Positions 35,433 to 43,688 of a DNA stretch of 64,000 bases are shown here, one piece after another. Under the pieces are notes generated by a model. It searched no databases, was not told the origin of the DNA, and worked only from the letters and a program-made list of their open reading frames with translations. This DNA is from Arthrobacter gandavensis (lineage in GTDB: Bacteria; Actinomycetota; Actinomycetes; Actinomycetales; Micrococcaceae), in contig NZ_JADKYW010000005.1 of NCBI RefSeq assembly GCF_015355785.1, positions 1,305,394 to 1,369,393 on the forward strand, written 5' to 3'. Each line of letters opens with the position of its first letter. The stretch's first letter is position 1. Made by a program: the position numbers and the translations under genes.

Positions 35433-36866
35433 TTATGCCAGACCCAGCGCTGCCTCGATCGGCCCAACGCAGAAGAAGACGGCGAAGGCCGCGGCGACGA
35501 TCCACATGACCGGGTGGATTTCCTTTGCCCGTCCTTGGAACGTGCGGATGATGACGTAGGCAAGGAACCCGGCTCCGAGTCCGTTGGCAATCGAGTAAGT
35601 GAACGGCATGAGCGCGATCGTGAGGAAGGACGGGAGCGCCAGGCCGATGTCCGACCAGTCGATCTTGGACACCTGGGTGACCATCAGGTAGCCCACGACC
35701 ACCAGGGCCGGGGCCACGGCTTCGAACGGCACCAGGTAGATCAGCGGCGTCAGGAACATGGCCGCAATGAACAGCAGGCCGGTGACGATCGAGGCAAAAC
35801 CGGTGCGGGCTCCTTCGCCAATGCCGGCGCCGGATTCGACGAAGAGCTGGTTCGAGGAGACGCTCGCGCCGCCGCCGGCGATCGCACCGGCCGCGTCCAC
35901 GAGCAGTACGCGCTCAACGTTGGGGATGTTCCCGTCCTTGTCGATGCTTCCTGCCTCGGTGGAAAGGCCCACCATGGTTCCCATGGCGTCGAAGAAGATG
36001 CTGAGCAGGATCACGAAGGCCAGCAGGGAGGCGCCGATGATCCCCAGCTTCTCGAAGGAGCCGAACAGGCTGAAGTTGCCGATCAGGGACAGGTCCGGAG
36101 CGCCCCACTGGGGCGTGCTCGGGGTTACCAGGGACCAGCCTGTGGCTGCGCCGGTGCCCTGGTTGCCCGGGGAGGCAACGTTCTCGATGATGACGGCCAG
36201 CACGGTGGAGGAAAGGATGCCGATCAGGATCGCACCGCGGACCTTCCGGGCCATCAGGGCGATGGTGAGGATCAGGCCAAAGGCAAACACGAGCGTGGGC
36301 CAGCCCAGCAGTGCCCCTCCGGAACCGAGCTCAACGGGGACGGTGGTGCCGGCGGCATCGGGCACGCGGCGCACAAAACCGGCGTTTACGAAGCCCAGCA
36401 GAGCGATGAAGAAGCCGATGCCCACCACGATGGCGGTTTTCAGGCTGGGGGGAACAGCCCGAAAGACGGCGGTCCGGAAGCCGGTGAGCACCAGGATGAA
36501 CATGGTGATGCCGGCCAGGACAACCAGGCCCATGACGTCCGGCCAGGTGAGGTTTTCATTGGTGGCAACGGTGACCGCAACGAAGGCGTTGACTCCCAGG
36601 CCGGTTGCCATGGCGAACGGGTGCTTGGCCCAGGCGCCCATGACGATGGTCAGCACACCGGCGATCAGCGCCGTCGCGGCAGCGATGGCAGGTCCGCCCA
36701 GGACATTGCCGGCGCCGTCTTCGCCTCCGAGGATCAGCGGGTTCAGTACCACGATGTAGCTCATGGCGAAGAATGTGGCCAGGCCTCCGCGGATCTCCGT
36801 GCCAACAGTGGAGCCCCGCTTGGAGATTTCGAAATACCGGTCCAGTCTTGAACCTTCTTTGAGCAT
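35433..36866 (-). CDS. NCS2-type purine permease (AzgA-like)
   Basis: ATG at 36866 has AGAGGAA upstream and gives 477 residues; the longer open frame is not needed. About 12-13 membrane segments are present. Family markers of AzgA/GhxP adenine-guanine-hypoxanthine carriers are FFAMSYIVVLNPLIL, GLGVNAFVAVTVA, FFDAMGTMVGLSTEAG and GASVSSNQLFVESGAGIGEGARTG (read as two adjacent pieces). It probably imports purine bases by proton symport. Confidence 0.92.
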   Translation of the reverse strand: MLKEGSRLDRYFEISKRGSTVGTEIRGGLATFFAMSYIVVLNPLILGGEDGAGNVLGGPAIAAATALIAGVLTIVMGAWAKHPFAMATGLGVNAFVAVTVATNENLTWPDVMGLVVLAGITMFILVLTGFRTAVFRAVPPSLKTAIVVGIGFFIALLGFVNAGFVRRVPDAAGTTVPVELGSGGALLGWPTLVFAFGLILTIALMARKVRGAILIGILSSTVLAVIIENVASPGNQGTGAATGWSLVTPSTPQWGAPDLSLIGNFSLFGSFEKLGIIGASLLAFVILLSIFFDAMGTMVGLSTEAGSIDKDGNIPNVERVLLVDAAGAIAGGGASVSSNQLFVESGAGIGEGARTGFASIVTGLLFIAAMFLTPLIYLVPFEAVAPALVVVGYLMVTQVSKIDWSDIGLALPSFLTIALMPFTYSIANGLGAGFLAYVIIRTFQGRAKEIHPVMWIVAAAFAVFFCVGPIEAALGLA

Positions 36867-37059
36867 GGCTGTGTTCCTCTGAGTGAGTGTTTGTGCGGGA
36901 GCGGGCGAATGCCCCAGATTCGATATTAGACCCGTACTGCCCGCAGCTTTTAATGCGGCGGTCCGCGCGAAAGGCACGCGCGTCACGGTGGTCCGGCGGG
37001 TAGGCTGGCCCTAGGAGCGCAGCCGAGGGTGGCTGTGTGCACCCCGAAGGGAGCCGATT

Positions 37060-38055
37060 GTGTTCGATGCTGAGTTTGAGGCGGGCGCGGTCCGCTCCGG
37101 AATCGTGGTGGGAGTTGACGGCTCGGACCAGAGCATCTGTGCCCTCACCTGGGCCGCCAGGGAGGCGCGGCGCCGCAGCGTCCCGCTGCACGTGGTGACT
37201 GCCTACACCGTTCCGATCTTCGCGGCGTCGTCAATGGACGCCGGGTACACCGCCGTCGATGACGCGGTGATTCGCGACGGAGCACGCTCCGTCCAGGAAA
37301 AAGCTGTGGCACGTATCTCGCAGCCCGGACTCGAAGTCGTCTCCCGGGTGGAGAGCGGAGACGCCGCTGCGGTGCTGCTGGAACTCTCCGAAGACGCAGA
37401 CCTCGTGGTGGTTGGGTCCCGTGGACGCGGCGGCTTCGTTGGCCGCCTGCTTGGATCCGTGTCCAGTGCCGTTCCCGCCCACGCAAAATGCCCCACGGTC
37501 ATTGTTCCGCTGCGGACCGCCGGCCGGCTGCCCGAAGCCGGGGTTCCGGCTCCGGCGGGCTCCCCGGTGGCGGACGACGTGCACCAGGCCGTCGTCGTCG
37601 GTGTCGATGGTTCAGAGCAGGGACGGGCCGCCTCCCTGGTCGCCGCCGAGCAGGCCCGCAGCACGGGTCTTCCGCTGCGCATCGTCTGCGCCCTGCCTCC
37701 GTTCAGCGGATCCCTGGCCTGGGTCCCGGCCCCGCTGGATGTCGACGCGCTGCACGCTGAGCTCATGGAGCAGCTGAACGCCGGACGGAACTGGCTGCAG
37801 AGTCACTTCCCGGATGTAGAGATGTCCGTAGAACTGGTGGACGGCCCGCCGGCGGAGGTCATGGTGGGCCGCACGGCGAACGTTGAGCTGGTGGTGCTGG
37901 GCACCCGGGGCCGCGGCGGATTCGCCGGCATGCTGCTGGGTTCAACCAGCCAGAGCGTGCTGCACCACGCGAAGGGCCCCGTCATGGTGGTTCCCGACTA
38001 CGACGATCCCCGCCTGGCGGACCGGGCGAAGTTCGGCCCCATGGCCGAAGACTAG
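37060..38055 (+). CDS. Universal stress protein with two Usp domains
   Basis: The 331-residue protein has two tandem Usp folds (about 5-150 and 175-325). Both keep the ATP-binding G-2x-G-9x-G(S/T) motif: GSRGRGGFVGRLLGSVS and GTRGRGGFAGMLLGSTS. Each starts with a VVGVDGSxQ strand. Such proteins bind ATP and support survival under hypoxia or starvation. The GTG start follows GAAGGGAG. It ends 8 bp before the convergent CDF gene. Confidence 0.94.
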   Translation: MFDAEFEAGAVRSGIVVGVDGSDQSICALTWAAREARRRSVPLHVVTAYTVPIFAASSMDAGYTAVDDAVIRDGARSVQEKAVARISQPGLEVVSRVESGDAAAVLLELSEDADLVVVGSRGRGGFVGRLLGSVSSAVPAHAKCPTVIVPLRTAGRLPEAGVPAPAGSPVADDVHQAVVVGVDGSEQGRAASLVAAEQARSTGLPLRIVCALPPFSGSLAWVPAPLDVDALHAELMEQLNAGRNWLQSHFPDVEMSVELVDGPPAEVMVGRTANVELVVLGTRGRGGFAGMLLGSTSQSVLHHAKGPVMVVPDYDDPRLADRAKFGPMAED

Positions 38056-38063
38056 GGCCGGTT

Positions 38064-38993
38064 TCAGGCGTGCCGTTCACCTTCGTGGACGGCATGCCGT
38101 TCAGGTTCCAGCTGGAACGTGCAGTGTTCGGTGTCGAAGTGGCTGGAGAGGCAGCCCGAGAGCCGGTCCAGGATGGTGTCCACCCCGTCGGGTGTGAGGT
38201 ATTCCTCATCCACCACCACATGCGCCGAGAACACCGGGACTCCGGACGTGATGGTCCAGATGTGGATGTCGTGGGCGTCCTGCACCCCGTCCACGCTGAC
38301 CACGTGCTCACGGATCATTTCGACGTCCACGCCGCGCGGCGTGGCTTCGAGCAGCACATCGATCACTTCGCGCAGCAGCGACCAGGCGCGCGGCAGGATC
38401 ATGGCGGCGATCAGGAAGGAAGCCCAGACATCCGCCTGCTGGTAGCCGGTCAGGATGATGACGACGGCGGACACCACCACGGCGGCCGAGCCCAGCAGGT
38501 CCCCAAGCACCTCCAGGTACGCGCCGCGCACGTTCAGGCTCTCCTTGCGCCCGGAGTGCAGGATCAGCAGAGAAACCAGGTTGGCCAGTCCGCCCAGGAT
38601 CGCTGCGAAAAGCATGATCCCTGTCTGGACCTCCGGGGCGTCCCCGATCCTGCGGACCGCCTCGGTGAAGATGACGACGGCGATCACGATCAGCAGCACC
38701 GCGTTGGCCAGAGCCGCCAGGACCTCGGCCCGCTGGTAGCCGTAGGTCCGTTTCGCAGTGGCTGGACGGGCGGCTATCCAGGCGGCGAGCAGGGCGATTG
38801 AAACACCGGCGGCGTCCGAAAGCATGTGTCCGGCGTCGGCAAGCAGGGCCAGGGAACCGGAGACGAGTGCACCGGCGGTCTGGATGACCACCACGGTAAT
38901 GGTGATGAGGAAAACGGCCAGCAGTTTGCGGCGGTGCCTGCCCGTGGCTGTGCCTGACGGCAGGCCATGGCTGTGGCCGGAATGATCGCCCAT
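38064..38993 (-). CDS. Cation diffusion facilitator transporter
   Basis: CDF proteins export Zn2+ or related metals against protons. The 309-residue protein begins with a His-rich tip (GDHSGHSHG). It has six membrane segments and the metal site LLADAGHMLSDAAGV (HxxxD type) in TM2, with the matching site in the middle. The C-terminal cytoplasmic domain (DVEMIREHVVSVDGVQDAHDIH) binds regulatory metal. CzcD/ZitB-like; exact metal unproven. Confidence 0.93.
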   Translation of the reverse strand: MGDHSGHSHGLPSGTATGRHRRKLLAVFLITITVVVIQTAGALVSGSLALLADAGHMLSDAAGVSIALLAAWIAARPATAKRTYGYQRAEVLAALANAVLLIVIAVVIFTEAVRRIGDAPEVQTGIMLFAAILGGLANLVSLLILHSGRKESLNVRGAYLEVLGDLLGSAAVVVSAVVIILTGYQQADVWASFLIAAMILPRAWSLLREVIDVLLEATPRGVDVEMIREHVVSVDGVQDAHDIHIWTITSGVPVFSAHVVVDEEYLTPDGVDTILDRLSGCLSSHFDTEHCTFQLEPERHAVHEGERHA

Positions 38994-39006
38994 GCTTACA
39001 GGCTAG

Positions 39007-39378
39007 CTAGCCCCAGCCCAGTTCGTGCAGCCGGGCGTCATCGATGCCGAAGTGGTGGGCCACCTCGTGGATGACGGTGATGCGGATTTCGTCCACCAGC
39101 TCATCCCTGGATTCACACATCCGGGTCAGGGGGCCGCTGAAGATGACGATCCGGTCCGGGAGGGAGCCGGCGCCCCACCAGGAGTCACGCTCGGTCAGGG
39201 GTGTGCCGTCATACAGGCCCAGCAGTTCAGTTTCCGGGTCTTCATGCGGGCCGGGAACGTACTCGTCCTCGATGAAGACAGCCACGTTGTTCATCGCCTT
39301 GGCCAGGTCCTGGGGAATGGAGTTCAGGGCGTCGTCGACGGCGGCTTCGAAGTCATCGGGGCTCATCTCGATCGGCAC
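39007..39378 (-). CDS. Metallopeptidase family protein (minimal zincin)
   Basis: The 123-residue protein has the zincin motif VIHEVAHHFGIDD (HExxH plus downstream Asp) near the C-terminus and the N-terminal MSPDDFEAAVDDALNSIP typical of the small DUF1025/possible zinc metallopeptidase family. No signal peptide. The substrate is unknown. It starts with GTG (39378); an ATG four codons later is also possible. Confidence 0.88.
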   Translation of the reverse strand: MPIEMSPDDFEAAVDDALNSIPQDLAKAMNNVAVFIEDEYVPGPHEDPETELLGLYDGTPLTERDSWWGAGSLPDRIVIFSGPLTRMCESRDELVDEIRITVIHEVAHHFGIDDARLHELGWG

Positions 39379-39414
39379 ATTTCCACTCTAGCCGGGGGCG
39401 CCCGGAATCCGATT

Positions 39415-39443
39415 TTGAAGATCGCGCGAAGAGGCCCTATAGT
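39415..39443 (+). promoter_or_regulatory. Sigma-70-type promoter for the tRNA cluster
   Basis: TTGAAG (39415-39420) and TATAGT (39438-39443) are separated by exactly 17 bp. The -10 lies 80 bp upstream of tRNA-Glu. This is the clearest housekeeping promoter in the window. Confidence 0.75.
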
Positions 39444-39523
39444 TTTATAAGTCCGCAGCCGGGAAACACGACTGGAACCGGGAAATTTCCGGTGTCAGCC
39501 AGGTTGAACGCTGCGTGTTCTAA

Positions 39524-39596
39524 GCCCCCATCGTCTAGCGGCCTAGGACACCGCCCTTTCACGGCGGCGGCACGGGTTCGAATCCCGTTGGGGGTA
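39524..39596 (+). tRNA. tRNA-Glu (UUC)
   Basis: The acceptor GCCCCCA pairs with TGGGGGT (one G-T). The anticodon stem CCGCC/GGCGG encloses CTTTCAC, giving anticodon TTC. The T-arm is CGGGTTCGAATCCCG. The discriminator is A and CCA is not encoded. First of three clustered tRNA genes. Confidence 0.97.
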
Positions 39597-39657
39597 CTCA
39601 CGAGAGTGGTAATTACACCGCTGAAAAGCTGGTAGAGTTGACACTCGTGAAAAGCAA

Positions 39658-39731
39658 GGCCCTGTAGCGCAGTTGGTTAGCGCGCCGCCCTGTCACGGCG
39701 GAGGTCGCGGGTTCAAGTCCCGTCAGGGTCG
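39658..39731 (+). tRNA. tRNA-Asp (GUC)
   Basis: The acceptor GGCCCTG pairs with CAGGGTC. The anticodon stem CCGCC/GGCGG encloses CTGTCAC (anticodon GTC). The T-arm is GCGGGTTCAAGTCCCGT. The discriminator is G, as required for Asp, and CCA is not encoded. It lies 61 bp after tRNA-Glu. Confidence 0.97.
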
Positions 39732-39788
39732 CTCAGATTTTCTGAAGCGATTTGGAAGATCTCGGTGATCATCTTTTCGATGATGCCC

Positions 39789-39864
39789 GGCTCTGTAGCT
39801 CAGTTGGTAGAGCGTTCGACTGAAAATCGAAAGGTCACCGGATCGACGCCGGTCGGAGCCACCA
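39789..39864 (+). tRNA. tRNA-Phe (GAA)
   Basis: The acceptor GGCTCTG pairs with CGGAGCC. The anticodon stem TTCGA/TCGAA encloses CTGAAAA (anticodon GAA), and CCA is encoded. The T-stem ACCGG/CCGGT encloses ATCGACG, so position 54 is A instead of the near-universal T. Otherwise the cloverleaf is normal. Confidence 0.96.
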
Positions 39865-39867
39865 GCT

Positions 39868-39898
39868 AAAACCCCGCACTCACCGAGTGCGGGGTTTT
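39868..39898 (+). terminator. Terminator of the tRNA cluster
   Basis: AAAACCCCGCACTC (39868-39881) pairs with GAGTGCGGGGTTTT (39885-39898). The 14-bp stem has a 3-nt loop and a T tract, directly after tRNA-Phe. Confidence 0.93.
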
Positions 39899-39980
39899 TC
39901 TTTCATTCTGGTTCGTCAGCCCGGTGTATCCATGGGCAGTCCACCGCCTGATCACCCCAAATGGCTGCCGGGATCAGGGA

Positions 39981-40580
39981 TCAGGGAGCTGGACGAGGAG
40001 AGCGGCCAGGCATCCCGTCGGATTGTGCCGCTTTCGGCACCCTTAGCCCCTGAATGATGAGTGCGGCAAGATCCCGTGCTTCTGTGGCCCATTCCGGCCG
40101 GTCTGAGGCTGAACCAATACCGTGGAAGGCGACAAGCACGGCGCCCGGGCCCACGTCGTCGCGGATCGTGCCTTCTTTCGCAGCGGCGAGCATGAGGCTG
40201 GAGAGCGTCCGTTCGATCTCACTTCCGCCCGCGGCCTGCGTCGAAGGATCGACGAGCGCAGACAGCGCGCGCGCAAGCGCCGAATGCTCAATGAGGTAAG
40301 CCACGAACGAGTGGATGAATTCGTCGAGCCGCTCGTGGGGCGGTCGGCTCGAGTCGCCTGCCAGGGTGCACAGTGCCGACAGTTCGGCTGTATACACCGC
40401 GGCCGCGAGTGTCTCCCGCGTTGGGAAGTGCCGGTAAAGTGTCCCGACGCCGACGCCGGCGCGGGCGGCGAAGTCATCGAAACGGATCGATTCACCTGCG
40501 TCGAATACGAGCCGGGCCGCCGTGATGATCGCGTCGCGACTGCGTTGGGCGTCTCTGCGCATCGGCTTTCCGTCAGGCAT
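39981..40580 (-). CDS. TetR-family transcriptional regulator
   Basis: ATG at 40580 has AAAGGAA upstream and gives 199 residues. The N-terminal TetR HTH is clear (RDAIITAARLVFD, then FDDFAARAGVGVGTLYRHFPTR as two adjacent pieces). The C-terminal ligand-binding domain is of the AcrR/SBDP type. It is transcribed away from the reductase gene. Two matched palindromes in the 80-bp gap are its likely operators, so it should repress both itself and the reductase. Confidence 0.93.
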   Translation of the reverse strand: MPDGKPMRRDAQRSRDAIITAARLVFDAGESIRFDDFAARAGVGVGTLYRHFPTRETLAAAVYTAELSALCTLAGDSSRPPHERLDEFIHSFVAYLIEHSALARALSALVDPSTQAAGGSEIERTLSSLMLAAAKEGTIRDDVGPGAVLVAFHGIGSASDRPEWATEARDLAALIIQGLRVPKAAQSDGMPGRSPRPAP

Positions 40581-40599
40581 AGTGCTTTCCTTTGACAAG

Positions 40600-40614
40600 T
40601 GGAGATGATCTCCA
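40600..40614. promoter_or_regulatory. TetR operator copy 1
   Basis: TGGAGATGATCTCCA is a perfect 7-1-7 palindrome that ends 19 bp before the TetR start codon. A second copy lies 27 bp away centre to centre. It most likely binds the adjacent TetR protein. Confidence 0.8.
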
Positions 40615-40626
40615 TATTGTGGCGAG

Positions 40627-40641
40627 CGGAGACTATCTCCA
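40627..40641. promoter_or_regulatory. TetR operator copy 2
   Basis: CGGAGACTATCTCCA is a near-perfect copy of the first palindrome (two symmetric-position changes). It ends 19 bp before the reductase start. The mirror-like placement of the two sites fits joint control of both divergent genes. Confidence 0.78.
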
Positions 40642-40660
40642 TTTTACCGGAGGGCGATGA

Positions 40661-41617
40661 GTGCGAATCCTAATGTTCGGCCGTGGTGTCATCTCGACGA
40701 TCTACGGCAAGGCCTTCATTGCCGCCGGCCATGAGGTTGCCTTCGCCGTTCGCTCGACACGCATTCCGCAGTACGGGAGCTCCTTGACGATTGATCTCCT
40801 CGACGGCCGCGGATCCGTTTACGGAAAACGAACCCGCACTGCGTTCACCCCCGCGCTCCGGGACAGCTCGGATCCCGGAGGGCAGTTTGACGTAATCGTG
40901 CTCAGCGTCGGGCACCACCGGCTACGCGAGGCTGCTGCGACCGTGGCTGCATACGCCGGTGAAGCCACCGTGCTGATCTTCGGCAACATATGGGAAGACC
41001 CGCCAACTGCAGTATTGCCCCTCCCGGCAGACCAGGTCGTATTCGGATTTCCGGGAGCCGGCGGGGGATTCCACAGTGAGGGCGCCCTGCACGGCGCACT
41101 CTTCCGGTCGGTGACCATCGGTACTGCGGGAGACGCGTCCGATTGGCGGAAGGGTCTGGTGCACGGGATGTTCAAACAGGCAGGTTTTGCCGTCAAGGAA
41201 GAGGGTGACATCCGCGGTTGGCTGTGGCTGCACTTCGCAATGGACGTCGGTATGTTCTCCCAGGCGCTGAAGGCCGGCGGCCTGGCGAAGATGATCGGGG
41301 ACGGGCGCGGGCTGCGTGAAGCGTTCAGGACGAGCCGGGAAATGCTCCCCGTCCTTGAGGCGCGAGGCATCGACCTGAGTCGACATCGCACAGCTTCCAT
41401 GCCTGCCCGTCTGCCCCGATCGGCCGGCACGTTGTCAGGCTGGGCCACCCGTCTCTTCCCCATTGCGCAGGCGAGTCTCGCAGCCCATGCCAACCCGAAC
41501 GGAGCCGAGCCGCGAGCCGTCATGTCCGATGCCTTAGCCTCCGCCCGCCTGCTCGGCATCCCAACCCCAAGACTGGAGCAGGCCTGGAGATATTGGCAGG
41601 AAACTGAATCCGCGTGA
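40661..41617 (+). CDS. Ketopantoate reductase-family (ApbA-like) oxidoreductase
   Basis: The 318-residue protein has an N-terminal Rossmann fold (RILMFGRGVISTIYGKAF) and an ApbA/PanE-like layout with a helical C-terminal domain. The dinucleotide motif is GRGVIS rather than GxGxxG. Such members are usually not true PanE but reductases of unknown substrate. The GTG start has GGAGGG 6 bp upstream. Divergent TetR control suggests induction by a small molecule. Confidence 0.85.
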   Translation: MRILMFGRGVISTIYGKAFIAAGHEVAFAVRSTRIPQYGSSLTIDLLDGRGSVYGKRTRTAFTPALRDSSDPGGQFDVIVLSVGHHRLREAAATVAAYAGEATVLIFGNIWEDPPTAVLPLPADQVVFGFPGAGGGFHSEGALHGALFRSVTIGTAGDASDWRKGLVHGMFKQAGFAVKEEGDIRGWLWLHFAMDVGMFSQALKAGGLAKMIGDGRGLREAFRTSREMLPVLEARGIDLSRHRTASMPARLPRSAGTLSGWATRLFPIAQASLAAHANPNGAEPRAVMSDALASARLLGIPTPRLEQAWRYWQETESA

Positions 41618-41822
41618 AGGCCTCCGGCGCTGGTAGCCTTCGGACACCCGGATAGCCGGTGGACCGCAGCGAATCCCGCAAGTCACCCGCAGGCTGAATG
41701 GCAGCCGCGGAACCTGTTCATGGGGATCGATCCCACCCAGGTCACGGGCCGCCGCTTCCGCCCGCGCCCGCATGGTCTGAGGCCGGGCCTCCCTGCCCAA
41801 CCACGCAGGCGAGGGGATAGGC

Positions 41823-42425
41823 TTGGCTTTTATGGAAGATGCCCAGATCACACCGGGAAACGGTCCTGCCGCTGCCGGAAACCAGCCACTGAGCCCAACG
41901 CCGGCCGGTTCGGGTGCAGTCTCCCCGCCGCCCGCTGCCGGTCCGAAGCCCGCTTCGGCCCCGGCGCAGCCCTATGTACCCCCGGTCCCCGGTGCCGCCA
42001 ACCCGTCCGGTGCCGTTCCCGGCGAAGAGCCCGGCGGCCGGACTTCCATAGCGGAGCAGGCAGTGGCAAAGGTAGCTGCCATCGCCGCGCGGGCAGTTCC
42101 CGGCGTGCATACGCTGGGCACCGGCGGCGGACGGACGCTGGGGGCGGTGAGGGACGCCGTCGCCGGTTCCGACAGCAGCGCCACAGCCGGGGTGAACGTC
42201 GAGGTCGGTGAGACCGAGGCTGCCGTGGACATCACCCTGGTGGCCGATTACGGCATCCCGCTGACCAGGCTGGCCGACTCCGTGCGTTCCGCTGTATACG
42301 CGGCCGTGGAGGATTTGGTGGGACTGAACGTCGTGGAGGTCAACGTGTCCGTCGCGGACGTGCATGTTCCGGAGGCACTGGATCCCCGGGCCGTCAAGCG
42401 CCAGCCGGCCGCGGGCCAGGACTGA
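41823..42425 (+). CDS. Asp23/Gls24 family envelope stress protein
   Basis: The 200-residue protein has a low-complexity Pro/Ala/Gly-rich N-terminal part (about 1-75). An Asp23 domain follows (SIAEQAVAKVAAIAARAVPG, AVDITLVADYGIPLTRLADSVR, VVEVNVSVADVHVPE). These proteins sit at the membrane, anchored by AmaP, and respond to alkaline or envelope stress. The TTG at 41823 has GAGGGGA 5 bp upstream; ATG at 41832 is the alternative. It is the first gene of a tightly packed five-gene operon. Confidence 0.9.
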   Translation: MAFMEDAQITPGNGPAAAGNQPLSPTPAGSGAVSPPPAAGPKPASAPAQPYVPPVPGAANPSGAVPGEEPGGRTSIAEQAVAKVAAIAARAVPGVHTLGTGGGRTLGAVRDAVAGSDSSATAGVNVEVGETEAAVDITLVADYGIPLTRLADSVRSAVYAAVEDLVGLNVVEVNVSVADVHVPEALDPRAVKRQPAAGQD

Positions 42426-42505
42426 GCATGCGGGATCTTCCGGGCTTCGACAGACCAATCAATGCGGATCCCTCCCCGCGGGGGACGACGGGTAAGGCAG
42501 GAACT

Positions 42506-42697
42506 ATGAAACCGACAGTCGTGGGCATGGCCGTGGGTGCCGTGCTGGCTTTCACCGCTCTTCTCTTCGATTTCTGGGGATTCCTGCTGATGGCACTGTT
42601 CATCGCCGTCGGTGCGTTCCTCGGCCGGGCAGCGGAGGGCAAAGTCGACTTCCGCAGCGTCCGGGACGCGCTCACCGGGCGACGTTCGTCCTCATGA
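42506..42697 (+). CDS. DUF2273 small membrane protein
   Basis: ATG at 42506 has AAGGCAGGA at good spacing and yields 63 residues; an in-frame ATG at 42428 would add 26. Two hydrophobic helices (VVGMAVGAVLAFTALLF and FWGFLLMALFIAVGAFLG) are followed by a charged tail, as in DUF2273 proteins that accompany Asp23 genes. Its stop overlaps the next start (ATGA). Confidence 0.88.
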   Translation: MKPTVVGMAVGAVLAFTALLFDFWGFLLMALFIAVGAFLGRAAEGKVDFRSVRDALTGRRSSS

Positions 42698-43089
42698 GCA
42701 CAGCCGTTGTGCCGGGGGAAGCCAAACCCCTCCCCGCGCCGCCGCTGGCCGGGCATAACCGGATCAGCACCCAGGCGCTGACCAGCACCGCGCAGGCCGT
42801 GGCAGCCGAACACTTCGGGGTTGCCGCATCGGCCGTCCGCGTCACCTGGAGTGACGACCAGGGGCTGCTCGCACTGTCGCTGGCGCTTCCGGTCACCATG
42901 CCGCCGCTGGGAGCAGTAGCGACGGATCCCGGGCTGGTAGCCCGGACCGGCGGTTCGGTCTGGGACCGTGCCCGCGCGGCTAAGCCGGTGCTGCTGGAGC
43001 GCATCACCTACCTCACCGGTTCAATCCTCTCCCTCGTTGATATCCGGGTCACCGGCATTCGGGTACAGGAAGGGAGCCGCGTGAGATGA
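42694..43089 (+). CDS. Second Asp23-like protein of the operon
   Basis: The 131-residue protein has no membrane segment. An N-terminal Pro-rich tail precedes ISTQALTSTAQAVAAEHFGV and a VRVTWSDDQGLLALSLALPV strand region resembling a diverged Asp23 fold. The C-terminal ITYLTGSILSLVDIRVTGIR also fits. The call is by weak pattern and operon position. It overlaps both neighbours by 4 bp. Confidence 0.65.
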   Translation: MSTAVVPGEAKPLPAPPLAGHNRISTQALTSTAQAVAAEHFGVAASAVRVTWSDDQGLLALSLALPVTMPPLGAVATDPGLVARTGGSVWDRARAAKPVLLERITYLTGSILSLVDIRVTGIRVQEGSRVR

Positions 43090-43688
43090 GCGACACAACT
43101 GCCGCCCCGCCCACCGCGGGATCGACCGCACGGATCGTTCGGCGGGAAACCCATGCCGCACGAACCGTTCCTGCGGTGATTGCCGCTGTCCTGGGCATCC
43201 TGTTCTGCCTGTACGTCCTGCTCGAAGCAGTACTGCAGTCCCTGGGGCAGGACGAATGGCTGATCGATCCGCCAACTTTCGCGCACTGGCTCGCGGGCCT
43301 GCCGCGCGACGCCGATCCCCTGATGCTCGGGCTGGCCGGCGCCCTGATCTTTCTCGCCGGACTCTGGTTTTTCCTCATGGCAGTGCTGCCCGGCCGCCGC
43401 GCCCGCTACGCCCTGCCCAACCCGCGTGCCGCCGTCGTCGTGGATGCCGAAGTCCTCGCCTCCTCGCTAGCCCGCCGCGCCCGGCTGACCGCGGGGGTCA
43501 CCTCCGAGCAGGTCCTCGTGACGGTCGGCCGGACACGCGTTGAGGTGCGGGTACGTCCCACCTCCGGCATCCCGGTCGATCCGGAGGCGCTCCGCGCAGC
43601 GGTGGAGGATGAGCTGGCGCTCACCGGTCTCCAGCCGCTGCCGGCGGTCAGCGTACTCGTTTCAACCGTGGGGGCGATCGGACAGTGA
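43086..43688 (+). CDS. DUF6286-type membrane protein of the Asp23 operon
   Basis: The 200-residue protein has two membrane helices (about 28-50 and 78-98), joined by an extracytoplasmic loop. A cytoplasmic C-terminal domain (VVVDAEVLASSLARRARLTAGV, VLVTVGRTRVEVRVRPTSG) has an Asp23-like alternation of helix and strands. Actinobacterial Asp23 clusters often carry such a protein. It is probably a membrane partner for Asp23. Confidence 0.7.
   Translation: MSDTTAAPPTAGSTARIVRRETHAARTVPAVIAAVLGILFCLYVLLEAVLQSLGQDEWLIDPPTFAHWLAGLPRDADPLMLGLAGALIFLAGLWFFLMAVLPGRRARYALPNPRAAVVVDAEVLASSLARRARLTAGVTSEQVLVTVGRTRVEVRVRPTSGIPVDPEALRAAVEDELALTGLQPLPAVSVLVSTVGAIGQ

Noticed and set aside
35403-36851. 482-codon plus-strand open frame
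   Set aside because: It is antisense to the purine permease; the product is rich in Gly/His/Gln/Asp as expected for an antisense shadow.
39865-41617. Integrated island downstream of the tRNA-Phe gene
   Set aside because: No integrase and no duplicated tRNA 3' end were found, and base composition looks like that of the neighbours.
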